A stretch of 32,944 bases of DNA from Clostridia bacterium (lineage in GTDB: Bacteria > Bacillota > Clostridia > Oscillospirales > CAG-272): the NCBI GenBank assembly GCA_017463445.1, contig JAFTPF010000033.1, positions 1-32,944 of the forward strand, given 5' to 3'. Position numbers and translations under genes: made by a program. Below, one piece after another: positions 14,107-22,163 of this stretch. Each line of letters begins with the position of its first letter. Within the stretch, counting starts at the first letter, position 1. The notes under the pieces were generated by a model. That model saw nothing but the letters and a program-made list of their open reading frames with translations. It searched no databases and was not told the DNA's origin.

Positions 14107-14160
14107 CTACGAGCGGGAGGAGTCGTAGTTGCGCATAGCGCATCTACCACCCTCCCCTAC
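14107..14160. repeat. Palindromic GTAGTTGCGC element, copy 2
   Basis: The 23-bp core (14125-14147) is identical to that of the copy at 13633-13655, with similar G-rich and C-rich flanks ending in CCCCTAC. Its end supplies the TAG stop codon of the decarboxylase-family gene at 14157. The two copies flank the scfA gene in the same orientation. Confidence 0.7.
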
Positions 14161-15581
14161 CGTGTTCGGGGAGCAAGCACCCGTATCCGATCCGGCAGAC
14201 CTTCGCTGTATGAGTGAAGGCGCACGCCGCTCTTTTGCAGGGCGGCAAAGATCTCGATCATCCCCGCGTCGATGCGCTCGCCGGGGACGAGGAGGGGGAT
14301 GTCGGGCGGGTACGCCCAGATAGATTCGCCCGCAATACGTCCTGCAGCATCGGTGAGCGATACCGTTTCGGTGGGACACTCCGCCGCTTCTGCCGGAGTG
14401 CTGACCATCTCGGGGAGGTCGGGCAAAAACGTGACAGCAGGGCGGGGTGTAGCGAGCGTCTCGGCAAGACGGTCGTCGATGGCGTTCACCGCGTCAGCCA
14501 GGCGGTCAAAACCCTCATCGGGATCGGCAATCGAGGTCATGCACAGACAGCCGTCGGCAGTGGTCATCTCGGGCTCGATGTGAAACTCCTCTCGGAGCAT
14601 CTGCCCGAAGGCTTCGCCAGTAAGGTGGGTAGTTCGCAGAGAGAAATAGAGCTTGCCGGGATCGAATCTCCACATCGCGGGGGAATCGCCGCCAAGCAGG
14701 CGGATGTGGACAAGCTCTGCCGTCCGCTGACGGAAACGACGAAGCCGAGCCTCGTAAGCGGCAAACAGCTCATCTCCATGTTCGCGAAGCAAGGACACGC
14801 AAGCATCCATCCCCGCCATCAAGAGATAGGAGGGGCTGGAGGTCTGATAATAGGAAAGAAATTTGGCGATTTTCTCTTCCGACACCCGCTCCGAGCCGAT
14901 ATGCAGGATCGCGGATTGGGTGAGGGCAGGCAGGGTCTTGTGCAGGCTCTGCACCACCACGTCCGCACCCTCGGTTACCGCAGATTTGGGGAAGAAAGGA
15001 GTAAATCCCAAATGCGCGCCGTGGGCTTCGTCCACGATCAGCAGTGCGCCGTGGGCGTGGACAACGTCGGCGATGGCGCGAATATCACTGACCACTCCTT
15101 CATACGTTGGTGAGGTAACCAATACCGCACCAACGTCGGGGCTTGCCGTCAGCACCCGCTCCACCTCAGCAGGGGAGAGAGCGCCGAACACGCCCGTCTC
15201 GGGATCGATGGGGCGGCGAAGATAGCGGGGAGTGAGATCCCGCAATTCCAAGGCGTGATAGGCGGATTTGTGGGAGGCGCGATCCATCGCTACCGTCCCG
15301 CCTGCGGGCAGTGTGGCAGAGAGCGCGGCAAGGATTCCCGAAGAGGAGCCGTTCACTAAAAAGTGCGATTTTCTCGCCCCCCACAGTGCGGCGGCACGAT
15401 CCATCGCGTTTTTTAGGACACCTTCGGCGGCGTGGAGATTGTCAAAGCCGTGGATTTCGGTAATGTCAATCGCTACGGGATCGGGCAATTTCAGAAAATC
15501 GAGATTGCGCTTGTGCCCCGGCATATGCATGGGATAGCTCTCGCCTTGGCTATACTGAGATAGCAGAGTCAGCAGATCCAT
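14157..15581 (-). CDS. Orn/Lys/Arg decarboxylase-family PLP enzyme
   Basis: The 474-residue protein is a fold-type I PLP enzyme of the basic amino-acid decarboxylase family. N-terminal MHMPGHKRN and ITEIHGFDNLH, VNGSSSGILAA near 77-87, the PLP Asp in VDEAHGAH (Asp184, His187) and the Schiff-base lysine in SLHKTLPALTQ (Lys215) are present, with the C-terminal YPPDIPLLVPGERID typical of the short, YaaO-like form. The expected product is a polyamine or its precursor, but the short forms are poorly characterised and the substrate cannot be told. It starts 3 bp after the XRE/membrane protein gene. The stop codon lies inside a palindromic repeat, though the C-terminus looks nearly full length. Confidence 0.85.
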   Translation of the reverse strand: MDLLTLLSQYSQGESYPMHMPGHKRNLDFLKLPDPVAIDITEIHGFDNLHAAEGVLKNAMDRAAALWGARKSHFLVNGSSSGILAALSATLPAGGTVAMDRASHKSAYHALELRDLTPRYLRRPIDPETGVFGALSPAEVERVLTASPDVGAVLVTSPTYEGVVSDIRAIADVVHAHGALLIVDEAHGAHLGFTPFFPKSAVTEGADVVVQSLHKTLPALTQSAILHIGSERVSEEKIAKFLSYYQTSSPSYLLMAGMDACVSLLREHGDELFAAYEARLRRFRQRTAELVHIRLLGGDSPAMWRFDPGKLYFSLRTTHLTGEAFGQMLREEFHIEPEMTTADGCLCMTSIADPDEGFDRLADAVNAIDDRLAETLATPRPAVTFLPDLPEMVSTPAEAAECPTETVSLTDAAGRIAGESIWAYPPDIPLLVPGERIDAGMIEIFAALQKSGVRLHSYSEGLPDRIRVLAPRTR

Positions 15582-15584
15582 CGC

Positions 15585-16223
15585 TTATTTTCGGATCTGG
15601 ATGAACCAGAGCACGGTCAGGGCTTGCAAAACGCCCGCCACGGCATAGATCAAACCGATATACGGCACTGAGAAGGTCAGGTACAGACAGACCGCCACCG
15701 ACCAGATAATCCCCGACACGCAGATGAAGCGGAGGAGATGAGTCCACCAAAGGCAGGCAAACACTGTTGCCACGATGAGGCTTCCCGGGATCGCGTAGAG
15801 AAAGAGAAAATGACTGTATTCAAAATTGGGGCGGATCACCTTGATCAGGAAGACCCCGATGGTTGCCGCCAGCCACAAAAGACCGATGGACAGCACGGGA
15901 ACCAATATACGGGTGCGCAGGGAGAGGACGGATGCAGTTTCGGTGGAAACCGCTTTATCTCCCTCCGCATCGGGCGACTGCTCTGTGCTATCCTCGGGCT
16001 CCTCCACGCGGGGCATCACCAGATCGTTGACGGTAATGCCGTAATACTCTGCCAGCATCACCAGCACAGACACGTCCGGAAGTCCTTCTCCACGCTCCCA
16101 TTTGGACACGCTCTTGTCTGAATAATTGAGGGTCGATGCCAGCGCCGCCTGAGTAAGTCCGTAGGCGCGGCGATAGTATGCTAAGTTCTCTGCGATGGTC
16201 TTGCGCAGGGTCAAATCATCCAT
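15585..16223 (-). CDS. XRE-family regulator with membrane domain
   Basis: The 212-residue protein has an N-terminal XRE helix-turn-helix (residues about 8-65: YGLTQAALASTLNYSDKSVS then KWERGEGLPDV), an acidic linker (about 70-95), and four to five hydrophobic segments from about residue 100 to the end. Such membrane-bound XRE proteins are common in Firmicutes; the signal sensed is unknown. It is cotranscribed with the decarboxylase-family gene, whose start lies 3 bp after its stop, so it may regulate that gene or itself. Preceded by an AGGAGA site and its own promoter. Confidence 0.8.
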   Translation of the reverse strand: MDDLTLRKTIAENLAYYRRAYGLTQAALASTLNYSDKSVSKWERGEGLPDVSVLVMLAEYYGITVNDLVMPRVEEPEDSTEQSPDAEGDKAVSTETASVLSLRTRILVPVLSIGLLWLAATIGVFLIKVIRPNFEYSHFLFLYAIPGSLIVATVFACLWWTHLLRFICVSGIIWSVAVCLYLTFSVPYIGLIYAVAGVLQALTVLWFIQIRK

Positions 16224-16285
16224 TTTTCGTTCTCTCCTGTGAGTAGAATCGGGTTCGGGCGCAGGATTTTGCTCCCATATTTCTC

Positions 16286-16314
16286 ATTATAGCATATTTT
16301 CGTCCCTAATGCAA
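16286..16314 (-). promoter_or_regulatory. Promoter of the XRE/membrane regulator and decarboxylase operon
   Basis: On the minus strand TTGCAT (16314-16309) and TATAAT (16291-16286) are separated by 17 bases. The leader to the ATG at 16223 is about 55 bases. Confidence 0.65.
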
Positions 16315-16423
16315 TAGGTTTCTTTGATTTTCCCCTTCGTCACCGATCGGCGTCCGCAAAAGCCGATTCTACCCCCGGGAGAGCGCCGTCTGCACAAATA
16401 GATTGGCTTTTTCACAAAAACAC

Positions 16424-16452
16424 TTGCATTTTTTTCCGTTTTGTATTATAAT
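16424..16452 (+). promoter_or_regulatory. Promoter of the acyl-CoA synthetase gene
   Basis: TTGCAT (16424-16429) and TATAAT (16447-16452) with 17 bases between them. The -35 is the same TTGCAT as in the divergent promoter at 16286-16314. The bases from 16315 to 16423 hold no gene or clear repeat. Confidence 0.65.
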
Positions 16453-16518
16453 GATCCCGTCGCACGATGACTACTCAACAATTTTTGCACGATCAGCAAA
16501 TTTCCATTGGAGGCTTGT

Positions 16519-18198
16519 ATGGAAGCAATCAAAAATTTTTACAAACAATTTTGCACCGAGACTTTTGATGAATCAGGAAAGCTAACTCACTTTGACGTAC
16601 AATATCCCGACAACTTCAACTTCGGCTACGATGTGGTCGATAAGCTTGCCGAGATCGCACCCGATCGTGTTGCGATGGAATGGTGCAACAAAGCAGGCGA
16701 GCGCCGCACCTTCACCTTCGGCCAGATGAAGGCCCTCAGCGATAAAGCTGCCAACGTCTTTCTCTCTCACGGCATTGGGAAGGGCGACATGGTCATGGCG
16801 ATCCTCAAGCGTCACTACGAATATTGGTATGTGACCGTCGCGCTCCACAAGATCGGCGCGGTTCTGATTCCTGCTACCAATATGCTCACCGTCAAGGACA
16901 TCGTCTACCGCGTCAACACCGCTTCCATCAAAGCGATCGTCTGCACCAACGAGGGCAAGGTTGCCGATTTCGTTGCCGAAGCGCAGGAAAAATGCCCCGC
17001 CCTGAAGCAGAAATACATCGTACGCGAAAGCCGCGATGGCTTCATCGCCCTCACCGACGAGATCGAAGCGGCATCCGCAGAGCTTCCCCGTTTGGAGAAT
17101 GCCGCTACCGACCCGATGATGATCTACTTCACCTCGGGTACCACCGGCGAGCCCAAAGCCGTCGCTCACGACTTCACCTATCCCCTGGGTCACATCCTCA
17201 CCGCCAAGCACTGGCAGTGCGTGCAGGAGGATCGCCTCCACATGACGGTGGCTGAATCGGGCTGGGGCAAGACCTCCTGGGGCAAGATCTACGGACAATG
17301 GATCTGCGGCGCATCGGTCTTCGTCTACGACTTCGACCGCTTCGTGGCAAAGGAGCTACTGGAGAAGTTGACCGAATACAAGGTTACCACCTTCTGCGCG
17401 CCTCCCACCATCTACCGTTTTCTCATTAAAGAGAATCTGGAGGAATGGGATCTCTCCTGCATTCAACACGCCTCCACCGCAGGCGAAGCGCTGAACTTCG
17501 AGATCTTCAAGATCTTCAAGGACAAGACGGGACTGGAAATCAAGGAAGCCTTCGGGCAGACCGAAACTACGCTGATCATCGGCAATCTGGCAGGCGGCAC
17601 CGACCGTCCCGGCTCGATGGGACTTCCCTCCCCCGCTTACAATATCCATCTGGTGGACGGCGACAACAACGAGATCACCGAGCCTCACGTTACCGGCGAG
17701 ATCGTGGTGATCCCTCCCAAGGACAAGAAGCAGGTGGGACTCTTCTCGGGTTACATCAACGAAGATGAGCTCTACGCCCACGTCTGGCGTGGCGGCATCT
17801 ATCACACCGGCGACACCGCCTATCTGGACGAGGACGGCTACATCTGGTATGTGGGCAGAAACGACGACATCATCAAGTCCAGCGGTTACCGCATCGGACC
17901 GTTTGAGATCGAAAGCTGTTTGATGGAGAATCCCGCCGTGCTGGAGTGCGCCGTCACCGGTGTTCCCTCCGAGACCCGCGGCTATGTGGTCAAGGCGACC
18001 ATCGTGCTGGCGAAGGGATACGAGCCCTCCGACGCTCTGGCGAAGGAGCTGCAGGAGTACGTCAAGCACCAGACCGCGCCCTACAAATACCCCCGCATCG
18101 TGGAATTCATCGACGAGATGCCCAAGACCATCTCGGGCAAGATCCAGCGAGAAGTAATCAGACAGCGGGATAAAATAAAGTATGGCGTAATTGAATAA
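16519..18198 (+). CDS. AMP-forming acyl-CoA synthetase (acetyl-CoA synthetase/medium-chain acyl-CoA ligase-like)
   Basis: The 559-residue protein is of the ANL superfamily. The phosphate-binding loop YFTSGTTGEPKAVAHD is at residues 203-218, the adenine/A5 motif is EAFGQTETT, and the hinge/C-domain motifs are HTGDTAYLDEDGYIWYVGRNDD and SSGYRIGPFEIES. The catalytic lysine (Lys541) is in PKTISGKIQR. It activates a carboxylic acid to acyl-AMP and then acyl-CoA; the chain length is not readable. I chose ATG 16519 because TTGGAGG lies just upstream; a TTG start at 16507 would use that site as codons. It stands alone, with its own promoter and terminator. Confidence 0.9.
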   Translation: MEAIKNFYKQFCTETFDESGKLTHFDVQYPDNFNFGYDVVDKLAEIAPDRVAMEWCNKAGERRTFTFGQMKALSDKAANVFLSHGIGKGDMVMAILKRHYEYWYVTVALHKIGAVLIPATNMLTVKDIVYRVNTASIKAIVCTNEGKVADFVAEAQEKCPALKQKYIVRESRDGFIALTDEIEAASAELPRLENAATDPMMIYFTSGTTGEPKAVAHDFTYPLGHILTAKHWQCVQEDRLHMTVAESGWGKTSWGKIYGQWICGASVFVYDFDRFVAKELLEKLTEYKVTTFCAPPTIYRFLIKENLEEWDLSCIQHASTAGEALNFEIFKIFKDKTGLEIKEAFGQTETTLIIGNLAGGTDRPGSMGLPSPAYNIHLVDGDNNEITEPHVTGEIVVIPPKDKKQVGLFSGYINEDELYAHVWRGGIYHTGDTAYLDEDGYIWYVGRNDDIIKSSGYRIGPFEIESCLMENPAVLECAVTGVPSETRGYVVKATIVLAKGYEPSDALAKELQEYVKHQTAPYKYPRIVEFIDEMPKTISGKIQREVIRQRDKIKYGVIE

Positions 18199-18201
18199 GA
18201 T

Positions 18202-18235
18202 AAAGGGGAACTTCCGGATGGGAGTTCCCTTTTTG
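18202..18235 (+). terminator. Terminator of the acyl-CoA synthetase gene
   Basis: The stem AAAGGGGAACT / AGTTCCCTTTT is followed by a T-run and begins 3 bp after the stop codon. Confidence 0.75.
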
Positions 18236-18346
18236 ATTGTCAGCGGTAACTGTTTGCACCAACCCAAGCCTTCCCCAGCTACCTGTTTTCTGCATAAATT
18301 CGCTAATCGTTCATAAAATGTTAAAAAACAACCTTCTTTTCCCCCC

Positions 18347-18404
18347 TTGACAACGCCGTTTTTATCTGCTATCCTATAACTGTACTAACCGCCATAGTAC
18401 AGTT
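18347..18404 (+). promoter_or_regulatory. Promoter and palindromic operator of the GntR/ABC operon
   Basis: TTGACA (18347-18352) and TATCCT (18370-18375) with a 17-base spacer are followed at once by a perfect inverted repeat AACTGTACTA-N7-TAGTACAGTT (18378-18404). The palindrome covers the expected transcription start. Its inner half-sites give TGTA-N13-TACA, which resembles, as I recall, the AGTGTA-N13-TACACT operator of Bacillus YtrA. Autorepression by the regulator encoded next is the likely function. Confidence 0.75.
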
Positions 18405-18445
18405 GCGCAACAAAAATACTATGACTGAATCAGAAAGGAGGGGCT

Positions 18446-18838
18446 ATGGTCACCATCGACAAATTTTCGCGAACGCCGGTCTACGAACAGATCGCAGACG
18501 GATTTTGCCGCGAGGTACTTTGCGGACTGATGCCCGAGGGGGCGCAAATGCCCTCGGTGCGGGAACTGTCCGTCCTGCTTGCCACTAACCCCAACACCGT
18601 ACAAAAAGCTTATCTGGAGCTGGATCGCCGCGGCGTCATCAGCTCGGCACCCGGAGTGGGCTCTTTTATCCGTCCGGGCGCGGCAGACGCCATCCGAGAG
18701 GGGATGAAGTCCCGCATGAGCGAGATTACCGCTATTGCCCGAGAGCTTGCCCTTGCCGGCATCCCCGAGGAGGAGGTACTTGACTGCATCCGATCCGCTT
18801 ACCGCGATCCCGACCAACCCAAAACCGAAAAGGAGTAA
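18446..18838 (+). CDS. YtrA-type GntR-family regulator
   Basis: The 130-residue protein has an N-terminal winged helix of the GntR family (PVYEQIADGFCREVLCGLM, LPS-like QMPSVRELSVLLATNPNTV, then QKAYLELDRRGVISSAPGVG) and only a short C-terminal helical tail of about 50 residues. This matches the YtrA subfamily, which lacks a large effector domain and sits next to ABC transporter genes. A GGAGGGG site precedes the ATG. It is the first gene of a three-gene operon with an ATPase and a permease, and the palindrome at 18378-18404 is its likely operator. Confidence 0.88.
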   Translation: MVTIDKFSRTPVYEQIADGFCREVLCGLMPEGAQMPSVRELSVLLATNPNTVQKAYLELDRRGVISSAPGVGSFIRPGAADAIREGMKSRMSEITAIARELALAGIPEEEVLDCIRSAYRDPDQPKTEKE

Positions 18839-18842
18839 CAGT

Positions 18843-19742
18843 ATGATCCACGCCGAAAACGTCACCATGCGCTTTGACGAGTTCACTGCGCTGAACAAAC
18901 TTACCTGCACCATTCCCGACGGCTGTATTTACGGGCTGATCGGCAGCAACGGCGCAGGCAAATCCACCTTCCTGCGGCTGATTTCGGGCGTCTACCGCCC
19001 TGCCGAGGGCAACATCACCGTGGACGGAGCACCCGTCTGGGAAAATCCCGCCGCCAAAGCGGACATCGTCTACGTTCCCGACGACCTCTATTTTCTGCCC
19101 CAGTCCAATATGAACCGCATGGCGTCTTTTTACAAGACCCTCTACCCGAATTTCTCTTACGAGCGGTTCAGAAACCTCACCGCCACCTTCAAGCTGGACC
19201 CCGCCGCCAACCTCAACACCTTCTCCAAGGGTATGCGCCGTCAGGCGGCGACCATCCTCGCCCTCTCTACCCTGCCCAAATACCTTTTCTTTGACGAGAC
19301 CTTCGATGGACTGGACCCCGTCATGCGGAATTTGGTGAAACAGGTCATCTACAGCGACGTGATGGAGCGTAAGACCACTACCATCATCACCTCTCACTCC
19401 CTCCGAGAGCTGGAGGACGGATGCGACCAGCTGGCGCTCCTGCATCAGGGCGGCATCGTCTTCGAAAGCGACGTGCAGAATCTGAAGACCTCGCTGATCA
19501 AGGTACAGATCGGCTTCCGCGAGCCATTCACCCGTGAAAAATTCGAGGGACTGGATACCGCCAGCTACACACAAGTGGGCTCGGTGGCTTCTCTGATCGT
19601 CCGCGGAGACCGGGAGGAGCTTGCTCCCCGACTGTCCGCTATGAAGCCCGCCCTGCTGGACTTCCTGCCGCTGACGCTGGAAGAGGTCTTCATCTATGAG
19701 ATGGAAGCCCTGGGCTACGCCTTCAAAGACGTTCTGATGTAA
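18843..19742 (+). CDS. ABC transporter ATP-binding protein (YtrB-like)
   Basis: The 299-residue protein has Walker A GSNGAGKST (residues 34-42), a signature in the form TFSKGMRRQ (126-134) instead of LSGGQ, Walker B YLFFDE (147-152) followed by TFDGLDP, and the switch histidine in ITSHSLRELED. The C-terminal 85 residues are an accessory domain. I place the start at ATG 18843 behind AAAGGAG, 4 bp after the regulator's stop; longer readings would overlap the regulator. It powers the permease encoded next. The substrate is unknown; YtrA-type cassettes often respond to cell-wall-active peptides. Confidence 0.9.
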   Translation: MIHAENVTMRFDEFTALNKLTCTIPDGCIYGLIGSNGAGKSTFLRLISGVYRPAEGNITVDGAPVWENPAAKADIVYVPDDLYFLPQSNMNRMASFYKTLYPNFSYERFRNLTATFKLDPAANLNTFSKGMRRQAATILALSTLPKYLFFDETFDGLDPVMRNLVKQVIYSDVMERKTTTIITSHSLRELEDGCDQLALLHQGGIVFESDVQNLKTSLIKVQIGFREPFTREKFEGLDTASYTQVGSVASLIVRGDREELAPRLSAMKPALLDFLPLTLEEVFIYEMEALGYAFKDVLM

Positions 19743-19764
19743 TCTGAGAGAAAGGAGTTTCGAT

Positions 19765-21843
19765 ATGTCTAAATTCTTCAGCTTCAAACTCTATTTGGAA
19801 GGAATCAAAAAGTCTCGCCTGCAGGGCATCACCATCAGCGCCATCGTCACCGCGCTGACCGCACTGATCCCGCTGGTGCGGCTGCTCTCGCCCACCGTCT
19901 ATTACGAACAGGGCTATGAGCCTTCCATCGAGATCATTTCCCCCTCCCACTTTGCGCTTCCGATGCTTTTACTGCTCTTTTTAACGCCCATCCTGACGCT
20001 CTCCATGTTCAGCTTTCTCAACAAGCGCAACGAATCGGATTTCTATCACTCCATCCCCTTCACCCGTCCCTGCGTTTACTTCTCCTTTTTGGCATCGGTG
20101 CTGACCTGGCTTACCGTCACATTGGCAGCATCCCTGGCACTGACCACCGTTTTGTGGTGCTTCGTCCCCTACACCGCTTTCTCTGTCACCACTCCTCTGC
20201 TTCTCTTCGGCACCTACTTTCTGGCTACTCTCCTGCTGACCGGCTTTACCGCGCTGGCAATGACGCTGACCGGCACCCTGATCTCCAATCTGCTGATCTT
20301 CGCTCTGCTCTTCGGCTTCGTACGGATCAGCGGTGCGCTCTTCGTGGTTTGTCTGGAAAATCAGTTTCCTCTGATGATCACCGAACTGACTCCCGGGCGT
20401 CTGCTACTTCCCGAGTTCAATATGCCGCTGGCACTCTTGTTGGTGCTGTTTACGGGCGATGAGTCCTCGGCATTCAGCAACGCGCCCCTTTGGATCTATA
20501 CCGCCGTGATCTCCATCCTGCTGATCGCCGCAGGCTGCTTCTTCTACACCAAGCGCCGCTCGGAAATGGCAGGCAAATCGGCACCCAACCGCATTCTGCA
20601 GCACATCTATCGCTGTGCAGTGGCTCTGCCCATGACCTTTTTGATCGTCTTCTATGCGCTGGAGACCGATTTTGACTCACAAGGGATCATCATCCTAACC
20701 GTGCTGACGCTGATCGTCTACTATCTCTACGAGATCCTGACCACCAAGCGGCTCAAGAACTGTCTGAAGGCTTCGCTTTTCCTGCCCGTTCTGCTGGTGG
20801 GCGGACTGCTCTTCGGCGGCGGAGTAACCATTGCCTCCAACGTGGCTGCAAGCTACGCTCCCGATGCAGATGAGCTAAAATCGGTGAGTATCTATCGGGG
20901 ATCCTCCTATTATTACTCAGACAGATCCTATCAGAATCTGAAGACCCAAGCGGTGGAGATCACCGATCCTAAGGTGCTGGAGTTCGTTGCCGACAAGCTC
21001 GCCGAAATGAAAGCGATTGTGTCAGATAAAGGTGTGGATGCCTATCAGTACCCTAACAGACGCCACGAAATCGCCTACTATGAAGGCGATGTGTACGATG
21101 AAGATGCGTTTGCCTATGCCGATCCGATCACGCTGAAGATCACCGAGAAGTCGGGCAGAGTCTGCGGGCGCACCTTCCGTCTGACCACCGCCGACTACAG
21201 CCGTCTGATTACCCTCTTCATCGAGACCAAGGAATACGAGGACGCCTTCCTCTCCCTGCCTGCCAAGGATGAGATCCTGGAATATGGGTTGCCGGATGTG
21301 TACGATTCCGACACGCAAGAGAAGATCTGGGACTGCTTTGCCAACGAGTACAATGCCCTCACCCGTGAAAAGAAGGTGGAGTACATGAGCTCTCGCTCGT
21401 ATGGTCTGACGCTGGACGTTTGGGGAACTGTCGGTGTGAGCAGCTTCTACAACGGCTACCCGCTGGATCCGAATCTGTTACCGCAGACCTGCGCGATGGC
21501 GGTAAACGCTGCCAACGCGGAATACGAGACGGGCTTCCGGGACATGTTGGCGACTTTCAATACCAGCGACGTGACGGGGGTCCGTATCAACTTGTACACG
21601 GTCTATTATTACACCTACGTCTCGGGTTTCGGTGCCGATTACCTGGCGGCTCTGAAATTTGCGGAAGGCTGTCAAGCACCCGCCGACGGAAATTCCGTAC
21701 TGTTCCGTTTGACGTTCGAATATGACGTATACTACTTTAGTCGGTATTACCTGCTGTCGGAAGCAGATTTCAGCTCCTTCTGCATCCAATTGGGAATGGG
21801 GCAGCCCGACGGGTACGAAAAGCCCCTTGAGATCGTCGAGTGA
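19765..21843 (+). CDS. Large ABC permease with extracellular domain
   Basis: The 692-residue protein has an N-terminal membrane region of about 350 residues with roughly eight hydrophobic segments (first around 20-40, last around 335-355), then a hydrophilic C-terminal part (about 360-692) rich in Tyr and Asp that is predicted to lie outside the cell. ABC-2-type permeases with such a C-terminal domain are found downstream of YtrA/YtrB-like genes in Clostridia. AAAGGAG lies 8 bases before the ATG, 22 bp after the ATPase gene. There is no second membrane anchor near the C-terminus. Function is probably peptide or lipid export or resistance, inferred from the cassette type. Confidence 0.8.
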   Translation: MSKFFSFKLYLEGIKKSRLQGITISAIVTALTALIPLVRLLSPTVYYEQGYEPSIEIISPSHFALPMLLLLFLTPILTLSMFSFLNKRNESDFYHSIPFTRPCVYFSFLASVLTWLTVTLAASLALTTVLWCFVPYTAFSVTTPLLLFGTYFLATLLLTGFTALAMTLTGTLISNLLIFALLFGFVRISGALFVVCLENQFPLMITELTPGRLLLPEFNMPLALLLVLFTGDESSAFSNAPLWIYTAVISILLIAAGCFFYTKRRSEMAGKSAPNRILQHIYRCAVALPMTFLIVFYALETDFDSQGIIILTVLTLIVYYLYEILTTKRLKNCLKASLFLPVLLVGGLLFGGGVTIASNVAASYAPDADELKSVSIYRGSSYYYSDRSYQNLKTQAVEITDPKVLEFVADKLAEMKAIVSDKGVDAYQYPNRRHEIAYYEGDVYDEDAFAYADPITLKITEKSGRVCGRTFRLTTADYSRLITLFIETKEYEDAFLSLPAKDEILEYGLPDVYDSDTQEKIWDCFANEYNALTREKKVEYMSSRSYGLTLDVWGTVGVSSFYNGYPLDPNLLPQTCAMAVNAANAEYETGFRDMLATFNTSDVTGVRINLYTVYYYTYVSGFGADYLAALKFAEGCQAPADGNSVLFRLTFEYDVYYFSRYYLLSEADFSSFCIQLGMGQPDGYEKPLEIVE

Positions 21844-21861
21844 TCAAACCATATCAAGAAA

Positions 21862-21885
21862 CCGCCTCGGCAATTGCCGAGGCGG
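21862..21885 (+). terminator. Terminator-like palindrome after the ABC operon
   Basis: A perfect 24-bp palindrome (CCGCCTCGGCAA / TTGCCGAGGCGG) lies 18 bp after the permease stop. It has no T-run and may act together with the next hairpin. Confidence 0.55.
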
Positions 21886-21905
21886 AATAACCCTATATAT
21901 AATTC

Positions 21906-21929
21906 AAGCCGACGAGTATTCGTCGGCTT
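21906..21929 (+). terminator. Terminator of the ABC operon (first stem of hairpin repeat copy 3)
   Basis: The stem AAGCCGACGA / TCGTCGGCTT is followed by TTTCAAAAG. It is also the first hairpin of the dispersed repeat, as for copies 1, 2 and 4. Confidence 0.65.
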
Positions 21930-22154
21930 TTTCAAAAGTTCTTGAGGGGTTCTTAGGGAACTTCTTTTCAAGAAGTTCCCCCAAGTCTGTCGATAAAGTA
22001 TAAATTTAGAATGCCACCAGCCAAGGAATAGGGTGGGTGGTCTTGAGGGAGGGAAAAAACTTCGGCGTTTGAGATGGTTTTTCCCTCCCTCCAGTTCCGT
22101 GAAAAACTTTTTCGACACGCTTAGGGGAACTTCTTTTCAAGAAGTTCCCCTAAG
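21930..22154. repeat. Hairpin array between the convergent ABC operon and SDR gene
   Basis: Three stems fill this gap: 21952-21985 (GGGAACTTCTT / AAGAAGTTCCC, repeat copy 3), 22045-22091 (GAGGGAGGGAAAAA / TTTTTCCCTCCCTC) and 22120-22154 (CTTAGGGGAACTTCTT / AAGAAGTTCCCCTAAG, a perfect 16-bp stem, partial copy 5). The last lies 9 bp from the SDR stop and may end its transcript. No gene is supported. Confidence 0.7.
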
Positions 22155-22163
22155 CCGTTCTCT

